From: Roseivirga ehrenbergii
Lineage (GTDB): Bacteria > Bacteroidota > Bacteroidia > Cytophagales > Cyclobacteriaceae
Length of the DNA stretch: 64,000 bases
Assembly (NCBI RefSeq): GCF_001593005.1
Contig: NZ_LQZQ01000049.1
Location: forward strand, 351,058 to 415,057
Direction of reading: 5' to 3'
This document shows positions 17,901-25,260 of this stretch, in pieces. The notes under the pieces were generated by a model that worked only from the letters and a program-made list of their open reading frames with translations, searched no databases and was not told where the DNA came from. Every line of letters starts with the position of its first letter. Within the stretch, counting starts at the first letter, position 1. The translations under genes were made by a program, and so were the position numbers.

Positions 17901-18153
17901 AGTTACCTTATCGTATGAAAAAACACATGAGGTTAAAATTACTTTTAAGGATTATGGTATTGGAATTCCAAAGAAGGACCAAAAAGGATTGTTTGCTTCT
18001 TTTTATAGAGCTACAAACGTTAAAAACATTCAAGGTACAGGCCTTGGGCTTTCCATTGTAAAAGAATTTGTAGAGATGCACGGAGGTACCATTTCCGTTA
18101 ATAGTGAACAAGATATGGGTTCTGAATTTGTAGTTATTATTCCAGCCCAATAG
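14932..18153 (+). CDS. PAS/GAF multi-sensor histidine kinase
   Basis: The 1073-residue protein has no membrane segments and should be cytosolic. In order: PAS at about 98-210, PAS at about 218-340 (each ending in a DIT/DITGRK PAC motif), GAF at about 355-500, GAF at about 540-690, a third PAS at about 705-825, HisKA with the phosphoacceptor H857 in SHEFRTPL, and a HATPase domain with N box NLISNAFKY, DYGIGIP and GTGLGLSIV. It has no receiver domain, so it must pass phosphate to a separate regulator, most likely the LytTR protein 58 bp downstream. The start is GTG at 14932; no in-frame ATG gives a better N-terminus. The stimulus is unknown. Confidence 0.9.
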   Translation: MNTQPQITTTSNGLLVSKQFIPSLWNAQLGLVEGEKIGEKLWHCISSDLSNKENIQFEMNHAMYYLSIRYSGSLYHISFDLQHKKSYSSRSKSINRYKMLVEAANDIIYETDTQGCFTYANPKALKAVGYSKEEVIGMRYADLIRDDHKERVVLFYQNQMAKGETTTYLEFPIVCANGEVIWIGQNVQILEDEYGILGMMSVARDITDRHVSDQLLMKSEEKYRGIIQNLQFGLLEVDLDETILYVNEAMCSITGYTADELIGNIASDILVPKQTKEIIDREHDKRAEGVASVYEVQLRHKNGKPIWCLISGAPNYNFDGDRIGSLGIHMDITGRKKDEEELIFTRSRLDKYRVGLELLNEMTSNIGLDLNCQINEGMKIAANYLNLPFGIVSRIEGDQYFVQYSYNENSTEELGEEARFDLCDTYCQITYAQGSKLAISNFSQSEFANHPAFEKFGLETYIASPYSVNGKKRGTVNFTSENARPQPFDAYDLEFIDLLAKYIGFIISQDENQKELAKEREALRLRNTKLSENESYLKAINGFVTKLLVKEDIVEIAWEIAENVIDEFGFNDCVVYVLNEEKRCLEQLALYGPNMSKDRTIVDPIQVKLGEGIVGHVAETGVAEIVSDTSKDSRYKDIDGVRLSEITVPIIADGKVIGVIDSEHKEKNFFKDEHLATLTTLANLASNRLKNAKAKIKQLKAERELRESENKLRTIISSALDGIITIDQKGLITEWNPQAEVIFGWKVEEVIGKPLTHNIIPSKHHSAHDAGMKNYFKTKEGPVLNQRIEITAMRKSGEEFPIELAILPIVRNGIHSFTAFVRDITIQKEVQNEMEKALNKERELNELKSRFVSMTSHEFRTPLTTIKQNTDLIAFKLENQFPEHFEGYNKYLDRIESEIGRVTFLMNDILMLGKIEAGRVELNKKPTDLHELVKKAITELTENRKDGRSIDFSVIGVVQPVNIDVNLFDHIVANLISNAFKYSEGKEDPKVTLSYEKTHEVKITFKDYGIGIPKKDQKGLFASFYRATNVKNIQGTGLGLSIVKEFVEMHGGTISVNSEQDMGSEFVVIIPAQ

Positions 18154-18211
18154 GTCAAGTCTTTTTTAAGACTATATAATTATTATCTTTAACTCAAATC
18201 TTATTTAAGGA

Positions 18212-18940
18212 ATGAGCCAGTTAAAGATATTAATTGTAGAAGATGATATAATGATTTCGGATAGTCTTAAAGATATTCTAGAAATGTTAGATCATAAAGT
18301 TGTGGGCGTTGCTGACAATGCCGATGATGCCATTGAACTTTGTAATCAACATTCGCCAGAATTGGCACTGCTCGATATTCAAATTGGAGGAGATATTGAC
18401 GGTGTAGATTTGGCCGAAATTATCAACGACCAATTTGACATTCCTTTCATTTTCACCACTGCCTTTGCCGATAATACCACTGTTTCAAGGGCCAGAGAAA
18501 GAGGACCGTTTGGTTACCTCGTAAAGCCATATGGAGTAAAAGATATTAATGCAGCTATTGAAGTGGCGATGGGGTCTTACGAAAGGCTTAAATCTGCTGA
18601 AAAGAGCAGTGGAATGTCGAAGATTATAGACAATAGCATTTTCCTGAAAGTAGACGCTAAGCTGATTAAAGTAAAAATAGAGGATATACTTTATATAGAA
18701 GCCAAGGGAGATTATGCGCTGTTCAAAACCGCTAATAAGGGCTATATAGTACACAGTACCATGAAAAAGGTTCAAGACAGATTGAGCGATTTTAACTTCC
18801 AGAAAGTACATCGGTCTTTCGTAGTCAACCTATCGAAAATCGTAGATATTGAAGAGTCGAACTTATTGATTGAAGATAAGGTAATTCCTATTTCCAGAGC
18901 CAATAAAGAAGCTTTAATGAAGCGATTGAACTTGTTGTAG
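18212..18940 (+). CDS. LytTR-family response regulator
   Basis: The 242-residue regulator has a receiver domain (1-120: E10-D11-D12, phospho-acceptor D55 in LLDIQIGG, conserved T and the K of LVKPYG) and a C-terminal LytTR DNA-binding domain (about 145-240: DILYIEAKGDYALF, FQKVHRSFVVNLSKI). LytTR domains bind paired direct repeats about 21 bp apart. Such repeats occur upstream of the kinase gene itself and of three other transcripts in the window, including exopolysaccharide genes. It is the likely partner of the kinase immediately upstream. The 58-bp gap contains a weak hairpin. Confidence 0.92.
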   Translation: MSQLKILIVEDDIMISDSLKDILEMLDHKVVGVADNADDAIELCNQHSPELALLDIQIGGDIDGVDLAEIINDQFDIPFIFTTAFADNTTVSRARERGPFGYLVKPYGVKDINAAIEVAMGSYERLKSAEKSSGMSKIIDNSIFLKVDAKLIKVKIEDILYIEAKGDYALFKTANKGYIVHSTMKKVQDRLSDFNFQKVHRSFVVNLSKIVDIEESNLLIEDKVIPISRANKEALMKRLNLL

Positions 18941-18968
18941 TTGATATTCTTACCCAAGATGGGAACTT

Positions 18969-19877
18969 ATGGTATCAAAAAACACAGAGCAGCTTGAAGG
19001 AGAAATCGACAAAGACTACGTGACTGTTGCAAGCCGTGAACGGCAGCTAGATAAAGACACTTCTAAAATCACTTTTAAAATCAAAATTGGTACAGGCTTG
19101 GCTTGGTCATTTACAGTCGTTGGTTTATTCTTGATTGTTTATGGCATACTCAAAACAGGTAGTACAGATGGGCTATTAAAACTAAATGAGCTTGGAGATT
19201 TTTTATCTGGGACATTAGCGTCCGCTTGGGCTTTAGCAGGGATGTTTTTCATTTACGTTTCATTCCTGGCTCAAACTTTAGAGCTTAAGCAAGCAAAAGT
19301 TGATACCCTCTATGCTAGAATAGAAATGAAGCAATCTAGGCTGGAAGTGATGAAGCAAAAGGAGGCACTAGATTATCAAATAGACACTTCAAAGCTTAAT
19401 CAATATGAAAACCTTTTCTTTTCATTCCTCGAGCTATTATCGAGAAGTATTCAGACTTTTTCAGTGAATCAAATGTTAGGATACGATAGCGTTGTAAAAG
19501 GTCTAAATGCCTCTAAAATAGGCTTATCGAATTTACATATGGATTTTGAACAGCGCAATGATATTGATGACTTAACGGCTTATGCTAGTTTTAAAAGAAG
19601 AGTTAAACTGAACTGGGGTGATTTTCTTCCTACTTTTTTGGTTATTATTAAACATTTAAAGCTTCGTCAAAGCGATTCACATAGAGAGTATCTATTAGAT
19701 ATATTGAGAATTAAAATCCCCAAGAACTTCCGCATACTTCTATTCTACGAAATCGCACTATTTGGGAAAGTAGAGACTAAAGACATAATTGTTGAACTCG
19801 ATTTCTTTAAGGACTTTATAGAAGGAGATGGCCTTCTCTTCAAAGAGCATGTTCGTTTGTTTGATAGATTTAAATAG
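18969..19877 (+). CDS. Two-TM coiled-coil protein, PutAbiC-like
   Basis: The 302-residue protein has two membrane helices (about 39-58, and 80-100 in SAWALAGMFFIYVSFLAQTL) separated by LNELGDFLSGTLASAW, which matches the 'GDFLGGT' turn of proteins annotated as putative phage abortive infection (PutAbiC family). A coiled coil follows (about 103-150, LELKQAKVDTLYARIEMKQS), then a helical cytosolic domain beginning NQYENLFFSFLELL. It lies 28 bp after the LytTR regulator on the same strand and may be cotranscribed, while its stop nearly abuts the convergent glycosyltransferase. Defence function is only a family-level guess; a signalling membrane protein is an alternative. Confidence 0.5.
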   Translation: MVSKNTEQLEGEIDKDYVTVASRERQLDKDTSKITFKIKIGTGLAWSFTVVGLFLIVYGILKTGSTDGLLKLNELGDFLSGTLASAWALAGMFFIYVSFLAQTLELKQAKVDTLYARIEMKQSRLEVMKQKEALDYQIDTSKLNQYENLFFSFLELLSRSIQTFSVNQMLGYDSVVKGLNASKIGLSNLHMDFEQRNDIDDLTAYASFKRRVKLNWGDFLPTFLVIIKHLKLRQSDSHREYLLDILRIKIPKNFRILLFYEIALFGKVETKDIIVELDFFKDFIEGDGLLFKEHVRLFDRFK

Positions 19878-19881
19878 ACAA

Positions 19882-21063
19882 TTAAGCTGCCCTATTAGTG
19901 GCTAAAACTACTCTTTCAGATTTATCCCAGGTTACCTTTTGATTTCCTCTAAAGTATTTGATCCAACCTTTTACTACGCAAATGTGCATATAAGTAAAGT
20001 AATAGGGGATGTGGAGCAGTTTGTATGAAGTTTTTTGGTCTCTAATTACATAGCCAAAGAAGGCAAGCAGATAGAAAATGGATTGAGCCCTAAACGCTAA
20101 ATTGTAGAACCAATGTGTGTCGGCAAGCCACAATGTACTGGCAAAAGCCCCAATTAAAGCTAATGGCATAAGAGTCCAACGCAAGGCACGGTGCGATACA
20201 TACTGAAAGGTGAGTTTCCCGTACTTAAAAACATTCAACAGCTTTACCAGTTTGATCACCGCCTGAATTCCCCCAGCACTTATTCTCACTTTCCTTTTAG
20301 TTTCTTCTGCAATGTTTGCCGAGGCAGTTTCTGTTGCCATGGCACTAGGTTCGTAGCCAACTTTATAGCCATCGGCCGCAATGCGCATGGTCATCACAAA
20401 ATCTTCTATAAGGGTGTTTTCTTCTGTAGGAACGAATAATCGAGTTCTGATGGCAAATAACTCACCAGCTGAGCCCACTAAAGTATTCCATTCAGCATCT
20501 TGCTTTTTTAGGAATGACTCATACTTCCAATAAAAACCTTCACCCGAAGCACTGGCATTATCTTCGGTTTCACTCAATACTATTTTTTCGCCCGAAACTG
20601 CGCCCATCAAATTAGACTCAAAGGGCTGAACCAATGCCTTTATCCCACCAGGGTTCATCATTACATTGGCGTCACTAAACACGGTAATGGGCGAAGTAAT
20701 GTATCGCATTATGCGGTTTACTGCGGCTATTTTGCCTTTCCTTTCTGGGCTAAAGCTGAATGAAACACTATCGTATTGCTTGATAATATCGTTGGTTTGA
20801 TCTGTTGAGCCATCGGTAACGAAAAGCACTTTTAGCCTATCTTTAGGGTAATCGATTTTTTCACAATTGGCAATTTTTTGTCTTATGATCTCAGCTTCAT
20901 TATAAGCTGCAATCAGGAGAGTAACCTCAGGCCAGTCTTCTTCAGAGAAGGGTGTATTGGTGTTTTTCTTTTTCTTCCACTTATTAAGTAACGTTATCAG
21001 TATACCGTATCCGGCAAATGAGTAAAGAATAGTAAAGGTCGAAATCCAGAATAGCGTTTCCAT
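19882..21063 (-). CDS. Membrane-anchored GT2 glycosyltransferase
   Basis: The 393-residue protein has one N-terminal membrane helix, a GT-A fold GT2 catalytic domain (about 45-280) and two or three C-terminal membrane helices (about 300-360). Nucleotide-sugar motifs are VTDGSTDQTND and FSDANVMMN (DxD-like position). The catalytic acid is in IEDFVMTMR, and a conserved KRKVRISAGG lies where processive enzymes carry their acceptor loop. The topology resembles poly-N-acetylglucosamine and hyaluronan synthase-like enzymes. It is transcribed alone at the edge of the exopolysaccharide cluster, and its promoter region carries LytTR-like repeats, so regulated addition of a sugar or a second polymer is plausible. 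Confidence 0.85.
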   Translation of the reverse strand: METLFWISTFTILYSFAGYGILITLLNKWKKKKNTNTPFSEEDWPEVTLLIAAYNEAEIIRQKIANCEKIDYPKDRLKVLFVTDGSTDQTNDIIKQYDSVSFSFSPERKGKIAAVNRIMRYITSPITVFSDANVMMNPGGIKALVQPFESNLMGAVSGEKIVLSETEDNASASGEGFYWKYESFLKKQDAEWNTLVGSAGELFAIRTRLFVPTEENTLIEDFVMTMRIAADGYKVGYEPSAMATETASANIAEETKRKVRISAGGIQAVIKLVKLLNVFKYGKLTFQYVSHRALRWTLMPLALIGAFASTLWLADTHWFYNLAFRAQSIFYLLAFFGYVIRDQKTSYKLLHIPYYFTYMHICVVKGWIKYFRGNQKVTWDKSERVVLATNRAA

Positions 21064-21121
21064 GTGCTGTTTGTTTAGTAGGATAAAAGTAGCCGAATCC
21101 AGAATTGAAATGAGTTAATTT

Positions 21122-21170
21122 CGATGAGTTGCAGACTTTAGGCGATGAGTAACTTAACGAGAGGGTGAGT
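21122..21170 (-). promoter_or_regulatory. LytTR-like direct repeats upstream of the GT2 gene
   Basis: Read on the minus strand, ACTCATCG occurs twice 21 bp apart (CGATGAGT at 21122 and 21143 on the plus strand). A weaker ACTCACC copy lies 20 bp further out (21163-21170). The core is one base from the TTATCG core at the kinase promoter. The block ends about 60 bp before the start codon. Confidence 0.5.
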
Positions 21171-21248
21171 AGTCTTTTTGTAATTACACAACATAAAAAC
21201 GCTGTCAATTGAACATTTAATACTTATATTGGTGTTAGTATATTAGTT

Positions 21249-21476
21249 ATGAAAAAGAAAAAGCAAGAACAAAAACCCGAATACCTGACTAAAAGAATTC
21301 TCTTTAGCCGCACTAATAAAGCACTAAAGGATGCGGCTGAAGAAGCAATGGAGTTGGTTGGCTATGTAGTGGTTGCTGAAGGTGATTGGGTAGTCAAAAA
21401 GTATCAAGATGGTCGAATAGAACAGATAAAGCGATTAGAAGTTGTTGAGCAGCCAGAAAAAATCATCCTCGATTAA
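21249..21476 (+). CDS. Small protein preceding a zeta-toxin-like gene, putative antitoxin
   Basis: The 75-residue protein starts with a basic stretch (MKKKKQEQKPEYLTKRILFSR) and then has one helix (NKALKDAAEEAMELVGY) and beta strands (VVVAEGDWVVKKYQDGRIEQI). I do not recognise a named family. It is separated by 13 bp from the zeta-toxin-like gene on the same strand, the usual order for an antitoxin. Function is inferred from position only; it could equally be a chaperone or regulator. Confidence 0.55.
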   Translation: MKKKKQEQKPEYLTKRILFSRTNKALKDAAEEAMELVGYVVVAEGDWVVKKYQDGRIEQIKRLEVVEQPEKIILD

Positions 21477-21489
21477 ACAGAACCTTCGC

Positions 21490-22251
21490 ATGCGTGTCTT
21501 CGCTGGCCCAAACGGATCTGGCAAGAGTACTATTATCGATAGCGTAAGAAGACATGAAATCAATGGTTTACCTATTGATTTCGGTGTTTACATCAATGCG
21601 GACCTGATCCATCAAGAGCTTTTAAAAACCAAGCTATGTTTTGGGGATTTTGAATTAGAAATTCACGAAGATGATTTTATTCAAATAGCTATAAATAGTG
21701 GTTTAATAAATGATGGGTTTAACGAAAGCGAGTTTAGAAATTCATTTAAAATTAGGGGGAACTGTATTCACTTAATTAATAATTTCTATGGAGATCGGCT
21801 AGCTCAAATAATAGCAGATTACCTTCGTAAAAGAATGTTGCAGACGAAAAGGAAATTTTCCTTTGAAACGGTTTTTTCTCACAGCTCAAAGATTGATATC
21901 ATGAAACAAGCTGCGGAAGAAGGTTATAAGGTTTATCTCTATTTTGTTTCGACAGAAGACCCTGAAATTAATAAGTTTCGTGTTAAGGAAGTAAGAGTAA
22001 AAGAGGGAGGACATGATGTACCAGAAGATAAAATTGAAAGTCGCTATTATCGTTCTCTCGAGTTGATGTATGAGGCAGCACAAGTTTCATATCAAGCTTT
22101 CTTTTTTGATAACTCAAGGGATGGTCAAGCATCAAGGCAAGTTGCGCACTTTAAAATTGTAAAAGGTGAGAAGCAGTGGGATGAATTGCAGTCTGAAAAC
22201 TTACCAGGTTGGTTCTTGAAATATTACTTGAACAAAATAGAGAGAGAATAA
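21490..22251 (+). CDS. Zeta-toxin-like P-loop kinase
   Basis: The likely product has 253 residues, starting at ATG 21490; a TTG at 21442 would add 16 residues and overlap the upstream gene, which seems less likely. The P-loop GPNGSGKST (residues 6-14) follows a short first strand. INADLIHQEL supplies the acidic Walker-associated residue. FETVFSH and VKEGGHDVPEDKIESRY match the zeta-toxin/AAA_33 pattern, in which zeta toxins phosphorylate UDP-N-acetylglucosamine. Substrate here is inference. The 75-residue gene upstream is the putative antitoxin. The pair is inserted between two exopolysaccharide glycosyltransferase genes on the opposite strand. Confidence 0.75.
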   Translation: MRVFAGPNGSGKSTIIDSVRRHEINGLPIDFGVYINADLIHQELLKTKLCFGDFELEIHEDDFIQIAINSGLINDGFNESEFRNSFKIRGNCIHLINNFYGDRLAQIIADYLRKRMLQTKRKFSFETVFSHSSKIDIMKQAAEEGYKVYLYFVSTEDPEINKFRVKEVRVKEGGHDVPEDKIESRYYRSLELMYEAAQVSYQAFFFDNSRDGQASRQVAHFKIVKGEKQWDELQSENLPGWFLKYYLNKIERE

Positions 22252-22262
22252 GGGAAATAGTT

Positions 22263-23147
22263 TTAAACCCTCACAAACCCTGTTTTTCTTAAAATCAATG
22301 CATCCCAAACTCCTTTAGTGAAAGCTCTAAAATGCTTAAACTCTGATTTCAATAAGTGACTCAAAATGTTTTTAGGTGAACTGAGTAGGAGGAAGAAAAG
22401 CAAGAAGGCTGTATTTCTCTGTCCTTTCTGGCGCTTCATAAAATAGATTCGGTTTCGGGTTTGGTAGTAGACTTTTAATGGACTGTTTTTTCCGGTCGAT
22501 ATTGATTCTTTGTGAAGAATTTCCGCGTCCATACACACCTTCAGTTCAAAACCTGCTTCGCGAAACATTCTTGACCAATCTAATTCTTCGTAATACAAAA
22601 AATAGTCTTCGGGCATTAAGCCACATTGCTCAATTACAAACCGAGGAATCATGACTGCAGCCCCGTGAAAATAGGGGGTTAATACAGTTCCTGTGGGTTG
22701 AGGGCGTGATTTTATCAGTTCGTTACGGCCTGTTAGTTTGTTGATTTCTGTAAAACCTGCGAACTGAATTGTATCTGGCGCGTCAAAGTATTTGATTACT
22801 GGACTTACTGCACCCACAGATGGGCTGGTAAAGCAATTTAAGAGTGTCTCAATGGTTCCGCCCTTAATTTCTGTGTCATTGTTTAGAAGAAAAACATATT
22901 CGCCCTGAGCGGCCTTAATGCCTTCGTTATTCCCTCCTGCAAAACCTAAGTTCTCCGTTTTGTTGATTACCACTACTTTTTCGAAATGCTGGCGGTAAAG
23001 CTGCGTGTCGTCATCCGGCTGAGCATTGTCTACCACAATGACTTCCAAATTAGGGTAGCTCAGTTTCGCAATTGAATCCAATAATTCACAAGTAACTTGC
23101 GCTTGCTTGTAGTTTACCGTAATAATACTGACTAGTGGGCTTTCCAT
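22263..23147 (-). CDS. GT2 glycosyltransferase, rhamnosyltransferase-like
   Basis: The 294-residue cytosolic or peripheral GT2 has the standard set: SIITVNYKQ opening, VVDNAQPDDD, NLGFAGGNNEGI, NNDTEIKGG as the DxD motif, and EDYFLYYEELDWSRM with the catalytic acid region. This motif series is typical of enzymes adding rhamnose or related sugars to lipid-linked repeat units. It is the last gene of the exopolysaccharide operon, 3 bp after the methyltransferase, and its 3' end nearly meets the convergent zeta-toxin-like gene. Donor and acceptor cannot be told. Confidence 0.88.
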   Translation of the reverse strand: MESPLVSIITVNYKQAQVTCELLDSIAKLSYPNLEVIVVDNAQPDDDTQLYRQHFEKVVVINKTENLGFAGGNNEGIKAAQGEYVFLLNNDTEIKGGTIETLLNCFTSPSVGAVSPVIKYFDAPDTIQFAGFTEINKLTGRNELIKSRPQPTGTVLTPYFHGAAVMIPRFVIEQCGLMPEDYFLYYEELDWSRMFREAGFELKVCMDAEILHKESISTGKNSPLKVYYQTRNRIYFMKRQKGQRNTAFLLFFLLLSSPKNILSHLLKSEFKHFRAFTKGVWDALILRKTGFVRV

Positions 23148-23150
23148 GAC

Positions 23151-23951
23151 TTACTTCTTTTTTCCAATTACCTGAATCGCATTGCCCCATTTTCCGTGAT
23201 GAAACCAACGGTCCATATGGATTAAACCTTTGGCCAAAGGCAAGCTTAACAATTGAGTTACTACGCCTGCTTTCTTACCTAGGTAGGCAAGTTCCCAAGC
23301 CAGTCTGGATAAATAGCCATCAGAATAGGAGGCATGTACTACCTCGAAACCCTCTTGCTCAAACTTCTTCTTTAATCCATTGAGGTCGTACACTTGTCCT
23401 ATATGTTCTTCTTCTAGCCATTCATCATGATCGGCAAAGTAGCGATCTGGCAAAATTGTTTTTTGTTCTACATTCGGAATTTTCACCATAAAATACCCAC
23501 CTTTTTTCAGTCGATCATGCACCGTATTGAAAGGCATATTTTCAGGCGCAATGTGCTCGAAAACATCAATCGAAAAGGCGAAGTCGAGCTCCTTGATTGT
23601 GGTGCGATCTAGGAAGTCGGAATAGGTTTTTATGTTCTTAATTTCAGACGTGTGAAGTGCTTCGTTTAGGCTATTGATTCTGCTTTGATCTATGTCTAAA
23701 GCGTGCACCTTTGAGTTAGGGAAAGCGGTAGCCAAACTGATGGCGTACTCGCCAAATCTAGTGCCTAAATCAAGGATGTTTTCATCTCCTTTTAAAGGAA
23801 TATTTTTGATCAGTTTTTTGAATATGGTAAAGCGCGCATAATTGCCAACATTGGTGTATCCGAAAACCTTATTGAACAGTTTTGCGAGTAGGGGATTACC
23901 CTTCATTCGTTCACTTGTATAAATTTGTGCGTTGCCAAAAGTGAGTTCCAT
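23151..23951 (-). CDS. Class I SAM-dependent methyltransferase
   Basis: The 266-residue protein has the Rossmann methyltransferase motifs: ILDLGTRFGEYAISLA (motif I, SAM glycine loop), VHALDIDQSR (acidic end of strand 2), DFAFSIDVFEHI (motif II region) and LKKGGYFMVKIPN (motif III). A C-terminal basic helical region may contact the membrane or substrate. In an exopolysaccharide operon it probably methylates a sugar residue or a glycolipid intermediate. It lies between the flippase (52 bp upstream) and the terminal GT2 (3 bp). Confidence 0.85.
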   Translation of the reverse strand: MELTFGNAQIYTSERMKGNPLLAKLFNKVFGYTNVGNYARFTIFKKLIKNIPLKGDENILDLGTRFGEYAISLATAFPNSKVHALDIDQSRINSLNEALHTSEIKNIKTYSDFLDRTTIKELDFAFSIDVFEHIAPENMPFNTVHDRLKKGGYFMVKIPNVEQKTILPDRYFADHDEWLEEEHIGQVYDLNGLKKKFEQEGFEVVHASYSDGYLSRLAWELAYLGKKAGVVTQLLSLPLAKGLIHMDRWFHHGKWGNAIQVIGKKK

Positions 23952-24003
23952 AATAAGTTTATTTTGTGGCTATTAATGTTTTGATTTTAAATGAATTAAA
24001 CAC

Positions 24004-25260
24004 TTATGATAAAGGCGAAATGTCAACATATTTCTTGATTCTTATTTGACCTAATAAGATGGTAAGAATGATACTGCTAGTAGTTGCTATAGCCGCACCT
24101 GTAACACCATATTGAGGAATTAGCCAGGCATTCATTGCAATATTTACTAATAGACTGAAAGCCAGCATCTGAAAGTTTACTTTGGGCTTACCTATAGCGT
24201 CCAATGTAAGCCCGAATACACGACCCCAAGGTTTAAACAAACAACCAATAGATAGTATAATTATCAATTGAGATGATGATAGGTAATCTGCTGATGATAA
24301 AATGTTTATAATATACGTATTGAAAATATCTATAACCATTACTCCTGGAATTATGAGTGCTAATAACGTGAGTATTGAGCGGCCATATTCTTTCTTTAGT
24401 TGACTGACACCGTTAGCATGATAACTTGCTGCTAATCGAGGATAAATGACTTGGCTAAGTGCCGTTAATGGAAGCTCTATGTACTGAATAATTCTTGATG
24501 CGAAATGGAAAAGTGCGAGTGAAATTGGGTCAAGAAAATAAGCAATCATAAGCACATCGGCTTTGTTAAAAAGCAAGGATAAAAGGTTGGTTCCTGCAAT
24601 GTATTTTCCGAAACCAAGTAGCTCTTTTATGATTGCCATTTTTGGCATTGCAATGGCAATCGGATGCTTGAATAACATGTACAACACTGGTGGAATTACA
24701 GCCAATAATTGACCATTCAGAATCGCATTAAAACTTAAGTTTCCGGTGTACCAAACCGTCACCATAATGGTTAAAAAAGTAACCATGTAAATTAGGTTTA
24801 GTCTAGCATAAAGCTTGAACTTGTTTTTAGCGAAACAGAGAATGTTCATCATCTGAATTGTGCCTAAACTCACTAATGGTTTCCAGCTTTGTTTGAACAA
24901 TTCAACCAGGGCAGGAGCGTCCCATAAATTAGCCAGAACCCCAGCACCAAAGTAGAGGAGGATAGCACTTAGAATGATTACAGAGAAATTGATGGTCAAA
25001 CCCGAGCCCGCTTGTTGTGCTTCTTCATCTGCTTTTTGAATTAACAAACGTGTCAGTCCGTTCTGAATTAGGCCTTGACGCATACTGTCTACAATCGATA
25101 TTACAGTAATGAACAATGCCCAAACACCCACTGCTTCCTGAGGGAATTCCTTTAACAGCACAATAAAGAGCAGGAAATTACTTACCAAGAATGAGGCTTG
25201 CCCTGCAATAGAATAGATGCTGTTCGAGAACATAGCGCTATTTTTCAGAGATTTTAACAT
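24004..25260 (-). CDS. wzx: Polysaccharide flippase (Wzx-like)
   Basis: The 418-residue protein has about 12 hydrophobic segments and the N-terminal pattern of the polysaccharide transport / MATE-like superfamily (LLKEFPQEAVGVWALFITVI). A charged loop FNKADVLMIAYFLDP and a paired repeat structure support it. It should move the undecaprenyl-linked repeat unit across the inner membrane in a Wzx/Wzy-type pathway. Its start codon overlaps the stop of the GT4 gene by one base (TAATG), a sign of translational coupling. The symbol is used by function; sequence conservation in this family is low. Confidence 0.82.
   Translation of the reverse strand: MLKSLKNSAMFSNSIYSIAGQASFLVSNFLLFIVLLKEFPQEAVGVWALFITVISIVDSMRQGLIQNGLTRLLIQKADEEAQQAGSGLTINFSVIILSAILLYFGAGVLANLWDAPALVELFKQSWKPLVSLGTIQMMNILCFAKNKFKLYARLNLIYMVTFLTIMVTVWYTGNLSFNAILNGQLLAVIPPVLYMLFKHPIAIAMPKMAIIKELLGFGKYIAGTNLLSLLFNKADVLMIAYFLDPISLALFHFASRIIQYIELPLTALSQVIYPRLAASYHANGVSQLKKEYGRSILTLLALIIPGVMVIDIFNTYIINILSSADYLSSSQLIIILSIGCLFKPWGRVFGLTLDAIGKPKVNFQMLAFSLLVNIAMNAWLIPQYGVTGAAIATTSSIILTILLGQIRIKKYVDISPLS

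Noticed and set aside
18158..18173. Hairpin AGTCTT-TTTT-AAGACT between the kinase and LytTR genes, as a terminator
   Set aside because: Six A/T-rich base pairs and no T tract after it; too weak to support a separate transcript.
21442..21489. TTG start for the zeta-toxin-like gene
   Set aside because: It overlaps the upstream gene by 35 bp and adds 16 residues before the P-loop strand, while ATG 21490 gives a natural N-terminus.
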